DNA of 64,000 nt from Petrachloros mirabilis ULC683 (GTDB lineage Bacteria; Cyanobacteriota; Cyanobacteriia; Thermosynechococcales; Thermosynechococcaceae): the NCBI RefSeq assembly GCF_009939295.1, contig NZ_WVIC01000010.1, positions 37,951 to 101,950 of the forward strand, given 5' to 3'. A program made the translations under genes and the position numbers. The first letter of the stretch is position 1; each line of letters opens with the position of its first letter. This document shows positions 51,485-62,190 of this stretch, piece by piece. Under the pieces are notes generated by a model. The model was not told the origin of the DNA, searched no databases, and saw only the letters and a list, made by a program, of their open reading frames with translations.

Positions 51485-53995
51485 CTAGGTCAAAATAGTT
51501 CCCCCCATGAGGCGACGGTAGCGATAGTTGAGCTCGGTCTGCATCAGTGGCCAAGTGTCTAGGGTGGCATCTTTGGCAATCACTTTTTCAGCGGCCTGCC
51601 GTGCCAACTCTAAGCAATCTTGATCTTCTACCAAGCTAGCTAGGGCAAAGTCTGGGAGGCCAGACTGACGGGTGCCGAGGACTTCGCCGGGGCCACGAAA
51701 GCGCAGATCCATCTCGGAGATAAAGAATCCATCTTGGGACTGCTCTAGCACTTTGAGGCGCTGCTGAGCGGTTTCGCTTTTGGAGCTGTTCATCAGCAGG
51801 CAAAAGGACTGATGCGCCCCGCGACCGACGCGGCCTCGAAGCTGGTGCAATTGAGAAAGGCCAAACCGCTCGGCATGTTCAATCAGCATCACGGTAGCGT
51901 TGGGAATATCTACCCCCACTTCCACGACGGTGGTAGACACCAGCAGGTGCAACTCACCCTGCCGAAATTGCGTAATCACCCCATCTTTTTCGGTGGCAGA
52001 CATGCGCCCGTGCAGCAGCCCCACGGCAAAGTTAGGAAATATAGTGGTCTGCAAGCGCTGATGCTCGGCTATGGCCGAGCGCAAATCTAGTTTTTCGGAT
52101 TCTTCGACCAAGGGCAACACTACATAGACTTGGCGACCTTGGGCAATTTCGCGTCGCATCAGGTCGTAGGCGTGGCTGCGATCGCGTGGCGTCAGCAGGG
52201 TGGTTTGAATGGCCTGCCGTCCCGGCGGCAGCTCATCAATTTGGCTGACCTCCAAGTCTCCATGGAGGGTGAGCGCCAGGGTTCGCGGAATGGGGGTGGC
52301 CGTCATGGTCAAGACATGGGGATGCTGCCCCTTCTGCTGAAGTAAGGCTCGTTGCCCCACCCCAAACCGATGCTGTTCATCAATCACCACCAGTCCTAAT
52401 TTCTGAAATTCTACCGAGGCTTGAATTAAGGCGTGGGTGCCCACTAGCACCGGCAACTCGCCGGTCTGCAACTGAGCATGGATTTGGCGGCGCTTTGCAG
52501 CCCGAGTTGAGCCTGTGAGCAACTCCACCGGCACATGCAACTGGCTCAGCCAGTCTACCAATTTGCGGTAGTGCTGCTCGGCTAACACTTCGGTCGGAGC
52601 CATCAGTGCTGTTTGATACCCAGACTGAATCGCGGCCAGCAGCGCTACCACGGCCACCACGGTTTTGCCAGACCCCACATCGCCCTGTACCAATCGATTC
52701 ATGGGGGCGTCGCTCTGGAGATCTTGAAGAATTTCTTGCACGACCCGCTTTTGGGCATCGGTGAATGCAAAGGGCAGCACTTGATAAAACTGCTCGACAA
52801 GCTGACCCTGGGGCTGCATCAATACTGCCTGTTGGGCTTGCCGTTGTTCCTGGCGGCGTTTCAGCAGACCCAACTGTAAATAGAAAAATTCATCGAACAC
52901 CAAACGCTGACGCGCCCGATCCAGGGTAGGTCGATCGGGGGGGAAATGAATGGCTGCGATCGCAGCCTCTAACCCCAGCAAATGATAGGTCTGCCGTAAT
53001 GCGTCTGGGAGAGGATCTAGCAACTGCTTAGCCACAGGCAGCGCCGCCACCACCACCCGCCGCACCAGATCCGGCGGCACCCCATCCGTGAGCGGATACA
53101 CCGGCACCACCCGTCCCACCTGCAAGGACTCAATCTTGCCCCCAGCATGGCCCAGCACCTCCAGTTCGGGATTGTCTAGGGTCAACCCATACTTGTTTTC
53201 CTTCACCAACCCCGAGGCCGCCACCGTCGCCCCAGGTGGATACATCTGTTTCTGACGCTCTTGCCAGCCCCGATTGCGAAACCGCTCTCCAGCATAAAAG
53301 CGACTCAGACGCATCTGGCTGGTATGGTCTTTGACCACCAGCTCAAAAATGGTCAGTTTGGGGTTGCGGGGGCTGCTAAAGCACTGACAACGGCGCACCG
53401 TCGCCACCACCGTCACCGTCTCTCCTGCAACCAGATCACCGATATGGATTTGGCGGGCATAGTCGATGTGATCACGAGGATAGTAAAACAGCACATCTCG
53501 AACCGTCAGCAGCCCCAACCGCTCCAGACGCTCTGCATTTCGAGGACCAATACCCAGCAAATAGGTCACTGCTGAGTCAAGAGTCAATTTAGCCCCATTC
53601 TCAGGGAAAGATTTTGTTGGAGGCCGCTTCACCTTTGGGGTATCAGGCTCGGTGAGGCGACGAAAATCTTGCTGCGCCTGATACAACATCCGGCGCGTGT
53701 CTGCCACCAAGTGACGACGCTGAGCCACCGATAACTCCCCATAGGACTGGAACTTCTCTGCTGTAGTTTGCCAGCGACTTTGCAGATCGGGCGGCAAAAA
53801 GCTGCGCGGACTGGCTGCCAAGCTCTGATTCAAAAACTCACTAAAGCGGTACTGCCTCCCCATCAAGTTACCAAAGCCTTGCTCCGCCTCCACCGCTAAA
53901 GCTCGCTGCAACCTCACCCAGTCCGGAGTCGTTGGGGCAATGGGTTTACCTGGGGTGGGAGGAATAGTCATGACTGTCTGCGTCACAGTTACCAA
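51485..53995 (-). CDS. recG: ATP-dependent DNA helicase RecG
   Basis: 836 residues. Remodels stalled replication forks and Holliday junctions. An N-terminal extension of about 140 residues precedes the wedge domain (LLGIGPRNAERLERLGLLTV, helix-hairpin; then OB fold), followed by helicase motifs GDVGSGKTVVAVV (motif I), DEQHRFGVGQ (motif II), LTMTATPIPRTLA (motif III) and QLHQLRGRVGRG (motif VI). The extension is usual for cyanobacterial RecG. An alternative ATG lies at 53971. Confidence 0.96.
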   Translation of the reverse strand: MVTVTQTVMTIPPTPGKPIAPTTPDWVRLQRALAVEAEQGFGNLMGRQYRFSEFLNQSLAASPRSFLPPDLQSRWQTTAEKFQSYGELSVAQRRHLVADTRRMLYQAQQDFRRLTEPDTPKVKRPPTKSFPENGAKLTLDSAVTYLLGIGPRNAERLERLGLLTVRDVLFYYPRDHIDYARQIHIGDLVAGETVTVVATVRRCQCFSSPRNPKLTIFELVVKDHTSQMRLSRFYAGERFRNRGWQERQKQMYPPGATVAASGLVKENKYGLTLDNPELEVLGHAGGKIESLQVGRVVPVYPLTDGVPPDLVRRVVVAALPVAKQLLDPLPDALRQTYHLLGLEAAIAAIHFPPDRPTLDRARQRLVFDEFFYLQLGLLKRRQEQRQAQQAVLMQPQGQLVEQFYQVLPFAFTDAQKRVVQEILQDLQSDAPMNRLVQGDVGSGKTVVAVVALLAAIQSGYQTALMAPTEVLAEQHYRKLVDWLSQLHVPVELLTGSTRAAKRRQIHAQLQTGELPVLVGTHALIQASVEFQKLGLVVIDEQHRFGVGQRALLQQKGQHPHVLTMTATPIPRTLALTLHGDLEVSQIDELPPGRQAIQTTLLTPRDRSHAYDLMRREIAQGRQVYVVLPLVEESEKLDLRSAIAEHQRLQTTIFPNFAVGLLHGRMSATEKDGVITQFRQGELHLLVSTTVVEVGVDIPNATVMLIEHAERFGLSQLHQLRGRVGRGAHQSFCLLMNSSKSETAQQRLKVLEQSQDGFFISEMDLRFRGPGEVLGTRQSGLPDFALASLVEDQDCLELARQAAEKVIAKDATLDTWPLMQTELNYRYRRLMGGTILT

Positions 53996-53998
53996 AAA

Positions 53999-54760
53999 CT
54001 AGGCAGGCGTTTCAGGCAGATAGGGAAACCAACTGGCACGCCAGGCAGAGGTCGCTTCAGCCCTAGTCAGTTCTTCTTGCTTCTGGAAATACTCTTTTTG
54101 TAGACTGAGTAGCTGTTGAAACGCTTGCCGCAATTGGTTGCGCCACTTCATTACCGTTGAATCTGTAAACTCAATTTCTGAAAGCTGGAGATAGAGTGCC
54201 ACCACCGGGGCAACCTGCTCATCATCATCATCGGGGGAATCAACCAACGCCTTCAGCAAATGCGCCTCGCTCGTGATTGGACGTCCCAACTCCTCTTCTT
54301 TCACCGCAATAGCAAATAATTTTTCTAAGGATGAAATCTTAATCATGCCATGCTCTTGCAGTAATCGATTGGCAGCCATGGCAGCTTGACGAAGGTGCCC
54401 AACAATGGCATCTTCAATTTCTTCACAGACCTTCATGACCGTTTCTGGCTTGAGTCCAGTGTCAGTTTCCAAAGCAACGAGGGGCGTTGCCGCTCCCAGT
54501 AGACATTGCAACAGCGCATAGGCCAATTTTTGCAGAGATTGCTGTAAAGTCTGTCGCTGCGTCAATGATAGCGTCAGAAAAATTTCCGGGTGGGTTTGGG
54601 TACAGAGGTGATAACTTGCCAAAATCAACTGCTGTTGCACAGAAGATCCCAAACACTGCAGGTAATCAGCATATAACCCCTGTAGCTCAATGGCCACTTG
54701 GGTAACCCTTTGCTCCAGATGCTTTAAGTCTTGTTGAATTTGTTCGGTCAGAGCAACCAT
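53999..54760 (-). CDS. Conserved hypothetical helical protein next to recG
   Basis: 253 residues, almost entirely helical: LTEQIQQDLKHLEQRVTQVA, QQQLILASYHLCTQTHPEIF, VCEEIEDAIVGHLRQAAMAA, and a Glu/Gln-rich end (LQKEYFQKQEELTRAEATSA). No signal peptide or membrane segment. I do not recognise the function. The stop lies three bases before the recG start, so it is probably the first gene of a recG-comF operon. Confidence 0.75.
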   Translation of the reverse strand: MVALTEQIQQDLKHLEQRVTQVAIELQGLYADYLQCLGSSVQQQLILASYHLCTQTHPEIFLTLSLTQRQTLQQSLQKLAYALLQCLLGAATPLVALETDTGLKPETVMKVCEEIEDAIVGHLRQAAMAANRLLQEHGMIKISSLEKLFAIAVKEEELGRPITSEAHLLKALVDSPDDDDEQVAPVVALYLQLSEIEFTDSTVMKWRNQLRQAFQQLLSLQKEYFQKQEELTRAEATSAWRASWFPYLPETPA

Positions 54761-54800
54761 ACTTACGATGACTCATAGAAGCAGCAGCGCGATCGCACCC

Positions 54801-54958
54801 TAAGAGGCCGTCTGAAAAGCCTCATTCATCCCTGCATTAGCCCCCCCAACCCCCCAACTTTGGGGGGAGAAAGCCAAAAACTCTGATCATTTCCCCCCAG
54901 AATTGGGGGGCTAGGGGGGCAAGTGCAAGGGCTAAGCAACTTCTCAAACAAGCTCTAA
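54801..54958. mobile_element. MITE-like palindromic element, copy 4 (inverted)
   Basis: 158 bp with inverted ends TAAGAGGCCGTCTGAAAAG and CTTCTCAAACAAGCTCTAA. The core has AACTTTGGGGGG and CCCCCCAGAATTGGGGGG palindromes. Related to the copies at 3270, 17556 and 50347. No frame. Confidence 0.7.
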
Positions 54959-55261
54959 GGATCAAGCCATTGGTGATCTGCATAAGCTAATCGGCATTCA
55001 AATTCCTAAGGTGATCCCCTTGCGGCAAGGACTCCAGAGCGATCATCATGCAATTTAGATGCTTAACAGCTTATCCTAACTTCCCTATTTATTCTAAAAG
55101 CTGGTGATTCCATTCTGGGGGTCTTGTACCGGCCATCCTGTTAGCTTCATAAAACAGGGTTGAATCTTTACTAGCACAGAGCCGAGACTCAACCCTATCA
55201 GCTTGGACTTCACAGGCGACAGATAAAGTATGACTCAGCTTCAGCATGTACTTGCCATCCT
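54959..55261. other. Intergenic region, nothing recognised
   Basis: About 300 bp without a convincing gene, RNA or repeat. It must carry the promoter of the broken DUF3800 gene. Confidence 0.4.
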
Positions 55262-55762
55262 GTGCAAGCACTGGTAGACAACAAGCTACTAATTAAATTA
55301 TCGTATGATGGTTCTCCTGTTCAGGGGCTTTATCTTGGTTCAATCTTCGTGAATCAATCGTTTGCCTTTTATATGGATGAGAGTGGTAGTCCCAAGCCAA
55401 ATCCCAGGGATCCAGCTAGCCACTTTGCTGTTGGGGGAGTATTGATTCAGCACAATGATGAAAGTAGAATTCGTCTACAAATTAGAAACTTTAAAGAACG
55501 TTGGGGAATTGACGAAAGTGTTCCTCTACATGGCAACGAAATTCGGAGTCGAAAGAAAAACTTTGCTTGGCTAGGGCTCAGGTCGGAAAATGAGCAAAAT
55601 CAGTTCTTTCTGGACTTGACAACTACAATTGTTCAGTGCCCTATTATGGTTCATGGATGTGTTGTTTCTCGAAAGGGCTATATAGATCGGTATCTCGAAC
55701 GCTATGGCAGCAACACATGGGGTGTGGTGGAAGTAACCCACGTAGCCCCATGTACCCCATGA
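55262..55762 (+). pseudogene. DUF3800 gene broken by a MITE-like element
   Basis: The region FAFYMDESGSPKPNP, HFAVGGVLIQHNDES and SVPLHGNEIRS is the N-terminal half of DUF3800, a predicted RNase H-like protein with DES and H acidic/His residues. Intact members have about 230-280 residues; here homology stops at YLERYGSNTWG and the rest is encoded by the element that follows (VVEVTHVAPCTP, stop). The start is unclear: GTG at 55262 opens the frame but ATG at 55373 lies at the MDESG motif. Confidence 0.75.
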
Positions 55763-55787
55763 ATTTACAAACCACTATACCGGGAAA
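55725..55787. mobile_element. MITE-like remnant related to the element at 28956
   Basis: Shares ATGGGGTGTGG, CCCCATGTACCCCATG and TTACAAACCACTATA with the 28956-29063 element (there CCCCATGTACTCCATTG and GTAAACCGCTATA). The left part is missing. It forms the junction that truncates the DUF3800 gene. Confidence 0.6.
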
Positions 55788-55789
55788 AA

Positions 55790-56569
55790 TTATTTTGATT
55801 GCTTCCCTTTTTTAGAGGTTTTAGTGGACGTTTTGGTAGCCTTGCTGGGTTTTGTTGCACTTGCCTCCTGGGTCGAAACCGGTGTCTCTGCCAGATCTGG
55901 TGTCTTGTCGTCAGCCTGACCCATTTGGGCGGCGACTTCTTCTGCTAGATTGGCTTCTTTTTTCTCGATTCCTTCGCCCAGGACAAAGCGACTAAAGCGT
56001 CGCACTTTGATATTTTCGCCCAGCTTGGAAATCGCTTGCTTGATCAACTCTTCTACGGTGATGCTTTGATCTTTGATGTAAGGCTGATCGAGCAGGCACA
56101 ATTCTCGCAGCACCTTATCGACCTTACCCTGAACAATTTTGTCTTTGACGTTCTCTGGTTTGCCTTTGAGCGTGTCAGACTCTAGGGCAATGGCGCGCTC
56201 TTTTTCACCAATTGCTTTGGGAACCTCATCCACACTGACATAGACCACATTGGGGCAGGCGGCAATTTGCTTTGCCAAGTCTTGAACGAGCTCTTTGAAG
56301 GCTTCGTTGCGAGCCACAAAATCGGTTTCACAGTTGACTTCAACCAGAACTCCAATTTGGCCGCCAAAATGGATATAGCTGTCAACCAGCCCTTCAGCAG
56401 TGGTACGACCCGCTTTCTTACCAGCGGACGCCAAGCCCTTCTTACGCAGATACTCAACTGCCTTCTCAAGATCACCCTCTGTCTCTTGCAGGGCTTTCTT
56501 ACAGTCCATCATCCCTGCGCCTGTTTTGTCGCGCAGTTCCTTCACGCTCTGTGCTGAAATTCCTGCCAT
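55790..56569 (-). CDS. tsf: Translation elongation factor Ts
   Basis: 259 residues with the ATG at 56569 ([20 protein letters not shown]), the standard start; the frame extends to 56665 without homology. Regenerates EF-Tu-GTP. UBA-like N-terminal domain, [18 protein letters not shown] and the core repeat regions are typical. The C-terminal tail is rich in Lys, Thr and Ser and not part of the fold. Follows rpsB by 120 bp, the usual order. Confidence 0.96.
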   Translation of the reverse strand: MAGISAQSVKELRDKTGAGMMDCKKALQETEGDLEKAVEYLRKKGLASAGKKAGRTTAEGLVDSYIHFGGQIGVLVEVNCETDFVARNEAFKELVQDLAKQIAACPNVVYVSVDEVPKAIGEKERAIALESDTLKGKPENVKDKIVQGKVDKVLRELCLLDQPYIKDQSITVEELIKQAISKLGENIKVRRFSRFVLGEGIEKKEANLAEEVAAQMGQADDKTPDLAETPVSTQEASATKPSKATKTSTKTSKKGKQSK

Positions 56570-56689
56570 GGTAGTGCTTTCCGTCCTTAGAGTTGAATAA
56601 TATGGTTCAGTTAAAGGTTGAACAATCGGCGGAGGCTGAAACCGATGCCACAGCTTCAGCCCCAATTTTAATGGAAGGCTGTGGTGGCG

Positions 56690-57484
56690 TTAGTCTTTCT
56701 CTTCCTCTGCGTCTTCGTCATCTTGATCGGCACTGTCTTCAATGTCGAAGTCTTCTGCCTCTGGTTCCTCATCAAAGACATCCTCCCCAGGTTCACCAAT
56801 TTGGCCATGTCGCCCTTCATAGATGGCATCAGCCAATTTGCTGATGATCAGTTTGACGGAGCGAATAGCATCATCATTGGCAGGGATAGGAATATCTACT
56901 TGATCTGGGTCACAGTTGGTATCCAAGAGCGAAACAATCGGCAGACCTAGCTTCTGGCATTCCTGAACAGCGTTGTACTCACGTCGCACATCTACAATCA
57001 CCACCACATCGGGTAGGCGATTCATCAACTTCAGGCCACCCAAATACTTTTGTAGCTTTTCCATTTCCCGACGCAGCTTAGAGGCTTCTTGCTTGGGTAG
57101 AAGCTCAAAAATGCCACTTTCGTATCGTCGCTCTAGATCTTTGAGGCGCTCAATCCGGGTTTTGATGGTGGTCCAGTTGGTGAGCATGCCCCCCAACCAG
57201 CGTTGATTAACGTAGTAGCTCCCGCAGCGGCCAGCTTCTTGAGCCACAATGCCAGCAGCTTGGCGTTTGGTACCAACAAACAAAAATCGCTTGCCTGATT
57301 CTGATGCAGAGCGCAGATAATGGTAGGCATCATCCATGAGCTGGGCGGTTTGCACCAGGTCAATGATGTGAACCCCATTTCGCTCGGTAAAGATGTAGGG
57401 AGACATCTTCGGGTTCCAGCGACGAGACTGATGCCCAAAGTGAACTCCAGCCTCTAGCATTTGAGCCAGACTGATAACGGTCAT
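56690..57484 (-). CDS. rpsB: 30S ribosomal protein S2
   Basis: 264 residues: [70 protein letters not shown] and the acidic C-terminal tail. Normal length for cyanobacteria. Upstream of tsf on the same strand. The 220-bp leader may hold an autoregulatory structure but none is clear to me. Confidence 0.97.
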   Translation of the reverse strand: MTVISLAQMLEAGVHFGHQSRRWNPKMSPYIFTERNGVHIIDLVQTAQLMDDAYHYLRSASESGKRFLFVGTKRQAAGIVAQEAGRCGSYYVNQRWLGGMLTNWTTIKTRIERLKDLERRYESGIFELLPKQEASKLRREMEKLQKYLGGLKLMNRLPDVVVIVDVRREYNAVQECQKLGLPIVSLLDTNCDPDQVDIPIPANDDAIRSVKLIISKLADAIYEGRHGQIGEPGEDVFDEEPEAEDFDIEDSADQDDEDAEEEKD

Positions 57485-57706
57485 GAATTGTACTCCTATT
57501 CGGGTTAAGCCTCCACCTGAGCGGATTTTTGGCCACTAGAGTATCCAAAAACACCCGAATTCCCAGGTGTGCGGTTTTTTTGACAGCTTTACTAGCCTAG
57601 CATATAGTTCTTCAAGAGCAGAACATACTTTGCGAAAGCCCCAAAAACAAGCAGCCTACCTAGCGGCGGCAATAAGTTTCAGATAAAACTGCCGTTGTGG
57701 AGATGA

Positions 57707-58648
57707 TCAAAGCTTGCGAAAGTACAACTGGGTTGTGGGTTTCATTACTGGACTTAGCAAGCTTTTTGCCAGAGATTTCACAATCTTTTTGGGGTTGCAG
57801 GTTACGTAGCTAATGGGTGGACTAACAGGTTCAAAGCCGAGTCTTTGGGCAAAGCATTTTAAGGTTTTAGGTGTAAAGCCATTAATATGATCGAGGGGGT
57901 GAATCTTTCTATAATCAGACTGAGTTTTGATGCTGTGTATTCCTGTACAGTTTGGCGTTTCGAGTACTAGAATGCCACCCGTGACAAGCAAAGCACCTAG
58001 TTCCACCATCAGGTTATACGGTTCATCGAGATGCTCTAAAACTTCAAAAAGCGTCAGTGCATGGAATGGCGCTTTATCAATAACGTCACCAATTTCCGCA
58101 AAAATCTTGTCATAAACACCGTGATCGCGTTTAGCAGCAGCTCTATCTACACCGTATGCCTCGAAGCCATACATCGAGCACATTGACAGAAAGCCACCAT
58201 AACCGCAGCCAAAATCTAACACTCGAGGAGCCTGCCCTCCTCGAATAGCACGGGTAAGCTGCTCGATCTTGAGAACATGGGTTGTAAATACAGTTGCCTT
58301 TTGAAATTCGCGCTCTGGCGTCTTGATTGATTTTTCAAACACCTCAATAGCTTCTTGTGTCATCCACTTGGAGAACCGGCGCTCATTCCATTCCGGGTCA
58401 AGAATATATCGATGGAAGGCTTGCCCACAGTTTTGGCAGGCTACGTAAGACCAAGGCTTTCCTTTCAGGAATGGAGCAGGATTTTCCCCCCAAGGATCTT
58501 CAGCAATGAAACGCTGAACAGCGCCTTCGTCAAACCGACCAGCGGATAGCTCAATAAGATTATCTCCACCACAATTGATGCAGGTGCATCGTTCGATGAA
58601 CACAGCGATCTGCGGAACGCTTGTTTGTTGTGCTTGCGGAAGCTCCAT
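57707..58648 (-). CDS. Class I SAM-dependent methyltransferase with zinc-ribbon-like N-terminus
   Basis: 313 residues. N-terminal CTCINCGGDN and VACQNCGQAF give two CxxC-type pairs that could bind zinc. The Rossmann domain has motif I RVLDFGCGYGGFLSMC, DRAAAKRDHG and LTLFEVLEHLDEPYNLM (motif II region), and ILVLETPNCTGIHS. Relatives of this type methylate sugars or small molecules in exopolysaccharide clusters, but no such cluster is present here. Lies 48 bp downstream of valS. Confidence 0.82.
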   Translation of the reverse strand: MELPQAQQTSVPQIAVFIERCTCINCGGDNLIELSAGRFDEGAVQRFIAEDPWGENPAPFLKGKPWSYVACQNCGQAFHRYILDPEWNERRFSKWMTQEAIEVFEKSIKTPEREFQKATVFTTHVLKIEQLTRAIRGGQAPRVLDFGCGYGGFLSMCSMYGFEAYGVDRAAAKRDHGVYDKIFAEIGDVIDKAPFHALTLFEVLEHLDEPYNLMVELGALLVTGGILVLETPNCTGIHSIKTQSDYRKIHPLDHINGFTPKTLKCFAQRLGFEPVSPPISYVTCNPKKIVKSLAKSLLSPVMKPTTQLYFRKL

Positions 58649-58695
58649 TTCCAGATTACAAAGTAGGTCTTGACTTTTACAGGTTTGCGTCTGTT

Positions 58696-61600
58696 TTAGA
58701 GACGCTGCAACCTATCGCGCAAAATTCCAATTTGGGTCTCGGCTTCTGCCAGAGCATTACGAGCACCCTGCACTACCTCTGGAGGAGCTTGTGCCACAAA
58801 TTTTTCATTGCTGAGGCGATCTTTTAAGGATTTGACCTCTCCTTCAGCCTTAGCGAGGTCTCTCTCAATTTTAGCTCGTAAGGCTTCAACATCAACAACC
58901 CCAGCCAATGGAATTAAGACTTGGACGGTGCCCACGACCCCAACCATGGTTTGTTTAAGTTCTGGGTCAAGGGTTGAGGTAATGGTCAGAGATTCTAGCT
59001 TGGCGAGATCTTCAATGTAGGCTTGGCCAGAGTATAAAATTTGACGCTCTTCGGATTGCTCGGATTGCAGAATGACGGGAATGGGGGCACCGGGCTTGAT
59101 GTTGGCTTCCGCCCGCAGGTTGCGAATGGTGCGAATGGTGCCAATCAAGAGATCAAACTGATCTTGAATATCAAGGGTGAGCGGTGGCTCTGAGGTAGAG
59201 GCTGTCTCGCTCTGGGCTTGGTCTTCGGCTTTCATGGCTCGCAGGCGCTGGATGGCCACTGGGGCGGACTTCTCACTGGGGGTGGTGCGAATTTGCTGCA
59301 CCATGCGCCGCTGTCGCTGCTTCAGGGAGCGGCCAAAGGCTTGCCTGCGATCGCTCCACAGCAGGTTCTGGTAAATAAACTGGGTCAGGTAAAACAGCCC
59401 CAGCAGTTCTAGCCCTGCCCCCACTAGGGGAATGCGGTTGAGGGTGTGAATCACCGCCCCGGAAATTTCCACACCCACGATTACCACAAAGAGCAGCAGC
59501 GCCAGGACAAAGAATGCCTGATAGCGACTGAAGAACTGGGGCAACAGCGTGGGCCAGTCCGCCAGGAGTTTTAGGGCAGCTTTCCCCAGTTCCGGTGCCG
59601 GGGAAGGAGCATCAGCGGGGGGGAGGGCCGTCACGGTGGGGCGGTCGTCCCAGAAATCGGGGGGGGTGGTGCGGGTGGCCTGAATCAGAGGCCGTGTCTT
59701 CTCGGGGGTGGGGTAGGCTTGCACCGCCAGGTATTGCCCCGCCTCTGCCTGGGTGAGAATTTGCCAGATTTCCTCGGTGATGTGGGGCATGAAGGGATGC
59801 AGGAGCTTCAGTGTCCCCTCCAGGACATAGGCTAGGGTTTGCTGAGCCACTGCCCGAGAGTCAGGGCTACCCTCCCGCAGCCGGGACTTAACCAGTTCTA
59901 AATACCAGTCACAAAAGTCACCCCAAATAAATTCATAGAGGGTCTTGGCGGCTTCGCCCAAGGCGTAGTCATCGAGATCGCGTCGGGTTTGCTCCACTAG
60001 ATTGTGGTAGCGGGTCAGAATCCAGCGATCGGCCAGCTCCAGGGCATCAGCCTGGGGCATCCCCAGTTGGGTGGGGGTTTGCCCCTCTAAGTTGAGCAAC
60101 ACAAACCGGGAGGCATTCCAGAGCTTGTTGGCAAAGTTGCGCGACGCCTCTACCGAGGCCGACTCATCGATCTTGCGGTTGTACTCCAGGCGCACATCCT
60201 GACCGGCTCCAGCCACTTCTCGGATCAGGGTGTAGCGCAGGGCATCGGTGCCGTAGCGGTCAATCAGCACCAGAGGATCGATGCCGTTGTTGGCCGACTT
60301 GGACATCTTTTTGTTATTTTCGTCCCGCACCAGACCATGGATATACACATCCTGGAAGGGGATCTGGTCGGTAAAGTGGCTGCCCATTAGGGTCATGCGG
60401 GCCACCCAGAAAAAGATAATGTCAAACCCGGTCACCAGGGTGGCCGTGGGGTAGTAAAAGGCCAGGTCTTCGGTTTGTTCGGGCCAGCCCAGGGTGGAAA
60501 AGGGCCACAGTCCCGCAGAAAACCAAGTGTCTAGCACATCCGGATCTTGCTGCAACTGCACCTCAGCCCCAAACTGCTCTATAGCTTTTTCCCGAGCTTC
60601 GGTTTCAGTATGAGCGACCACAAAGGGCGTATGGTCTTGAATGGTGCCTTCGGTTTCGCTGACCGCATACCAGGCAGGTATCTGGTGCCCCCACCAGAGC
60701 TGGCGGGAGATGCACCAGTCTCTCAGGTTCACCAACCAGTCACGGTACACCTTCGTCCACCGCTCCGGGACAAACCGAGGGGAATACTCGTCATCTAAAA
60801 AGGCCAGGGTCTTCTGAGCCAGGGGATCGACCTTGACAAACCACTGGGTTGAGAGCAACGGCTCCACCGGAACTTTGCCGCGATCGCTGTAGGGAACCGT
60901 GTGGCGATAGTCCTCCACTTTGACCAGGAAGCCTTCGGTGTTGAGAAAATCGACCACCTCTTTGCGAGCCTCAAACCGATCCATGCCTTCAAACAACCCC
61001 CCGTTGTGATTAAGGGTGCCGTCTTTGTTGAGGATATTGATGAAGGGCAAGTTGTGACGCTGCCCCATCTCAAAATCATTGGGGTCATGGGCCGGAGTCA
61101 CCTTGACGCAGCCCGTGCCAAAGCTAGGATCGACAAACTCATCGGCAATGATGGGAATCTCCCGCTCCACAATAGGCAGGCGTACCGTTTTGCCAATCAG
61201 ATGCTGATAGCGATCGTCCTTGGGGTTAACTGCCACTGCCGTGTCCCCCAGCATGGTTTCTGGACGGGTGGTGGCCACTTCGACGGAGCCGTCTCCCTCC
61301 GTGAGGGGATAGCGGAAGTGCCAGAGGTGACTGTCCACTTCTTGATTTTCAACTTCCAGATCTGAGACCGCAGACTGACTAGCCGGACACCAGTTGACTA
61401 GATAGTTACCGCGATAGATCAGCCCCTCTTCGTAGAGCTGCACAAAGGCCGTCAAGACCGCTCGTGAGAGTCCTTCATCCATCGTGAACCGCTCCCGAGA
61501 CCAGTCCACTGAAAGTCCCAGTCTGCGGAGCTGGCCGACGATGGTGCCGCCCGATTCGGCCTTCCACTGCCAGGCTCGTTCCAGATAAGCCTCTCGTCCC

Positions 61601-61932
61601 ACTTGCTCACGGGTTTGACCCTGGGCTTGCAGTTCCCGATCCAGGAGGGTACTGACGGCAATACTGGCATGATCAGTACCGGGCAGCCACAGGGTATTGT
61701 CTCCAATCATGCGGTGATAGCGAATCAGCACATCAATCAGGGAATGCTCAAAGGCATGTCCCATGTGCAGGCTGCCCGTCACGTTGGGGGGCGGAATCAC
61801 AATACAGTAAGGATTGCCTCCCTGGTTGGGATCGGCCCTAAAAACCTGGTCAGTTTCCCAAGTTGTTTGCCACTTGGCTTCGGTGGCCGCCGGATCGTAT
61901 TGGCTGGGTAAATCGGGCACAGAGGCAGTCAT
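58696..61932 (-). CDS. valS: Valyl-tRNA synthetase with a membrane-spanning CAAD insert
   Basis: 1078 residues, charging tRNA-Val. HIGH-type [15 protein letters not shown] and KMSKS in [12 protein letters not shown] are intact, the editing domain shows [17 protein letters not shown], and the C-terminal coiled-coil arm is present. Between the anticodon-binding domain and the arm, at about 785-880, lies an insert with two hydrophobic helices ([20 protein letters not shown] and [17 protein letters not shown]). This is the CAAD domain known only from cyanobacteria and plastids, which anchors some synthetases in thylakoid membranes. Length excess over E. coli ValRS (951) is explained by the insert. 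Confidence 0.96.
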   Translation of the reverse strand: MTASVPDLPSQYDPAATEAKWQTTWETDQVFRADPNQGGNPYCIVIPPPNVTGSLHMGHAFEHSLIDVLIRYHRMIGDNTLWLPGTDHASIAVSTLLDRELQAQGQTREQVGREAYLERAWQWKAESGGTIVGQLRRLGLSVDWSRERFTMDEGLSRAVLTAFVQLYEEGLIYRGNYLVNWCPASQSAVSDLEVENQEVDSHLWHFRYPLTEGDGSVEVATTRPETMLGDTAVAVNPKDDRYQHLIGKTVRLPIVEREIPIIADEFVDPSFGTGCVKVTPAHDPNDFEMGQRHNLPFINILNKDGTLNHNGGLFEGMDRFEARKEVVDFLNTEGFLVKVEDYRHTVPYSDRGKVPVEPLLSTQWFVKVDPLAQKTLAFLDDEYSPRFVPERWTKVYRDWLVNLRDWCISRQLWWGHQIPAWYAVSETEGTIQDHTPFVVAHTETEAREKAIEQFGAEVQLQQDPDVLDTWFSAGLWPFSTLGWPEQTEDLAFYYPTATLVTGFDIIFFWVARMTLMGSHFTDQIPFQDVYIHGLVRDENNKKMSKSANNGIDPLVLIDRYGTDALRYTLIREVAGAGQDVRLEYNRKIDESASVEASRNFANKLWNASRFVLLNLEGQTPTQLGMPQADALELADRWILTRYHNLVEQTRRDLDDYALGEAAKTLYEFIWGDFCDWYLELVKSRLREGSPDSRAVAQQTLAYVLEGTLKLLHPFMPHITEEIWQILTQAEAGQYLAVQAYPTPEKTRPLIQATRTTPPDFWDDRPTVTALPPADAPSPAPELGKAALKLLADWPTLLPQFFSRYQAFFVLALLLFVVIVGVEISGAVIHTLNRIPLVGAGLELLGLFYLTQFIYQNLLWSDRRQAFGRSLKQRQRRMVQQIRTTPSEKSAPVAIQRLRAMKAEDQAQSETASTSEPPLTLDIQDQFDLLIGTIRTIRNLRAEANIKPGAPIPVILQSEQSEERQILYSGQAYIEDLAKLESLTITSTLDPELKQTMVGVVGTVQVLIPLAGVVDVEALRAKIERDLAKAEGEVKSLKDRLSNEKFVAQAPPEVVQGARNALAEAETQIGILRDRLQRL

Positions 61933-62091
61933 AAGAACCTAAAGAAGTAAGATAAGCGCCAGAAATTTGGCGGGACAAGACAGGCAGCCCTGTAAAGTTC
62001 TCTTACAAATTCTGCCACATTGCTGATCGACCTGAGGACAATGGCGACGGCCAGTGACACCCTGACGGCTCAAAGACAGACCGCTTCAGAC

Positions 62092-62190
62092 CCTCACCCC
62101 CAGCCCCTCTCCCAATGCTGGGCGACGGTGTACACACAAGTCTTCGGCTGTATTATCCACCCTTGTCTAGCCCCCTAAATGCCCCAGAAT
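62092..62190. repeat. Partial palindromic repeat (CCCTCACCCCCAGCCCCTCTCC family)
   Basis: Contains CCCTCACCCCCAGCCCC and TCCCAATGCTGGG, the same building blocks as the MITE at 30244, followed by TAGCCCCCTAAATGCCCCAG, as in the 3270 family. It seems a chimera or a decayed pair of elements at the 3' end of the integrase gene. Confidence 0.45.

Noticed and set aside
55089..55271. 60-codon minus-strand frame upstream of the DUF3800 gene
   Set aside because: No ribosome-binding site, no homology by eye, and it lies where the DUF3800 promoter should be.
57546..57580. Terminator between the methyltransferase gene and rpsB (ACACC...GGTGT with T runs on both strands)
   Set aside because: The stem is only five base pairs with a long loop; not enough to call.
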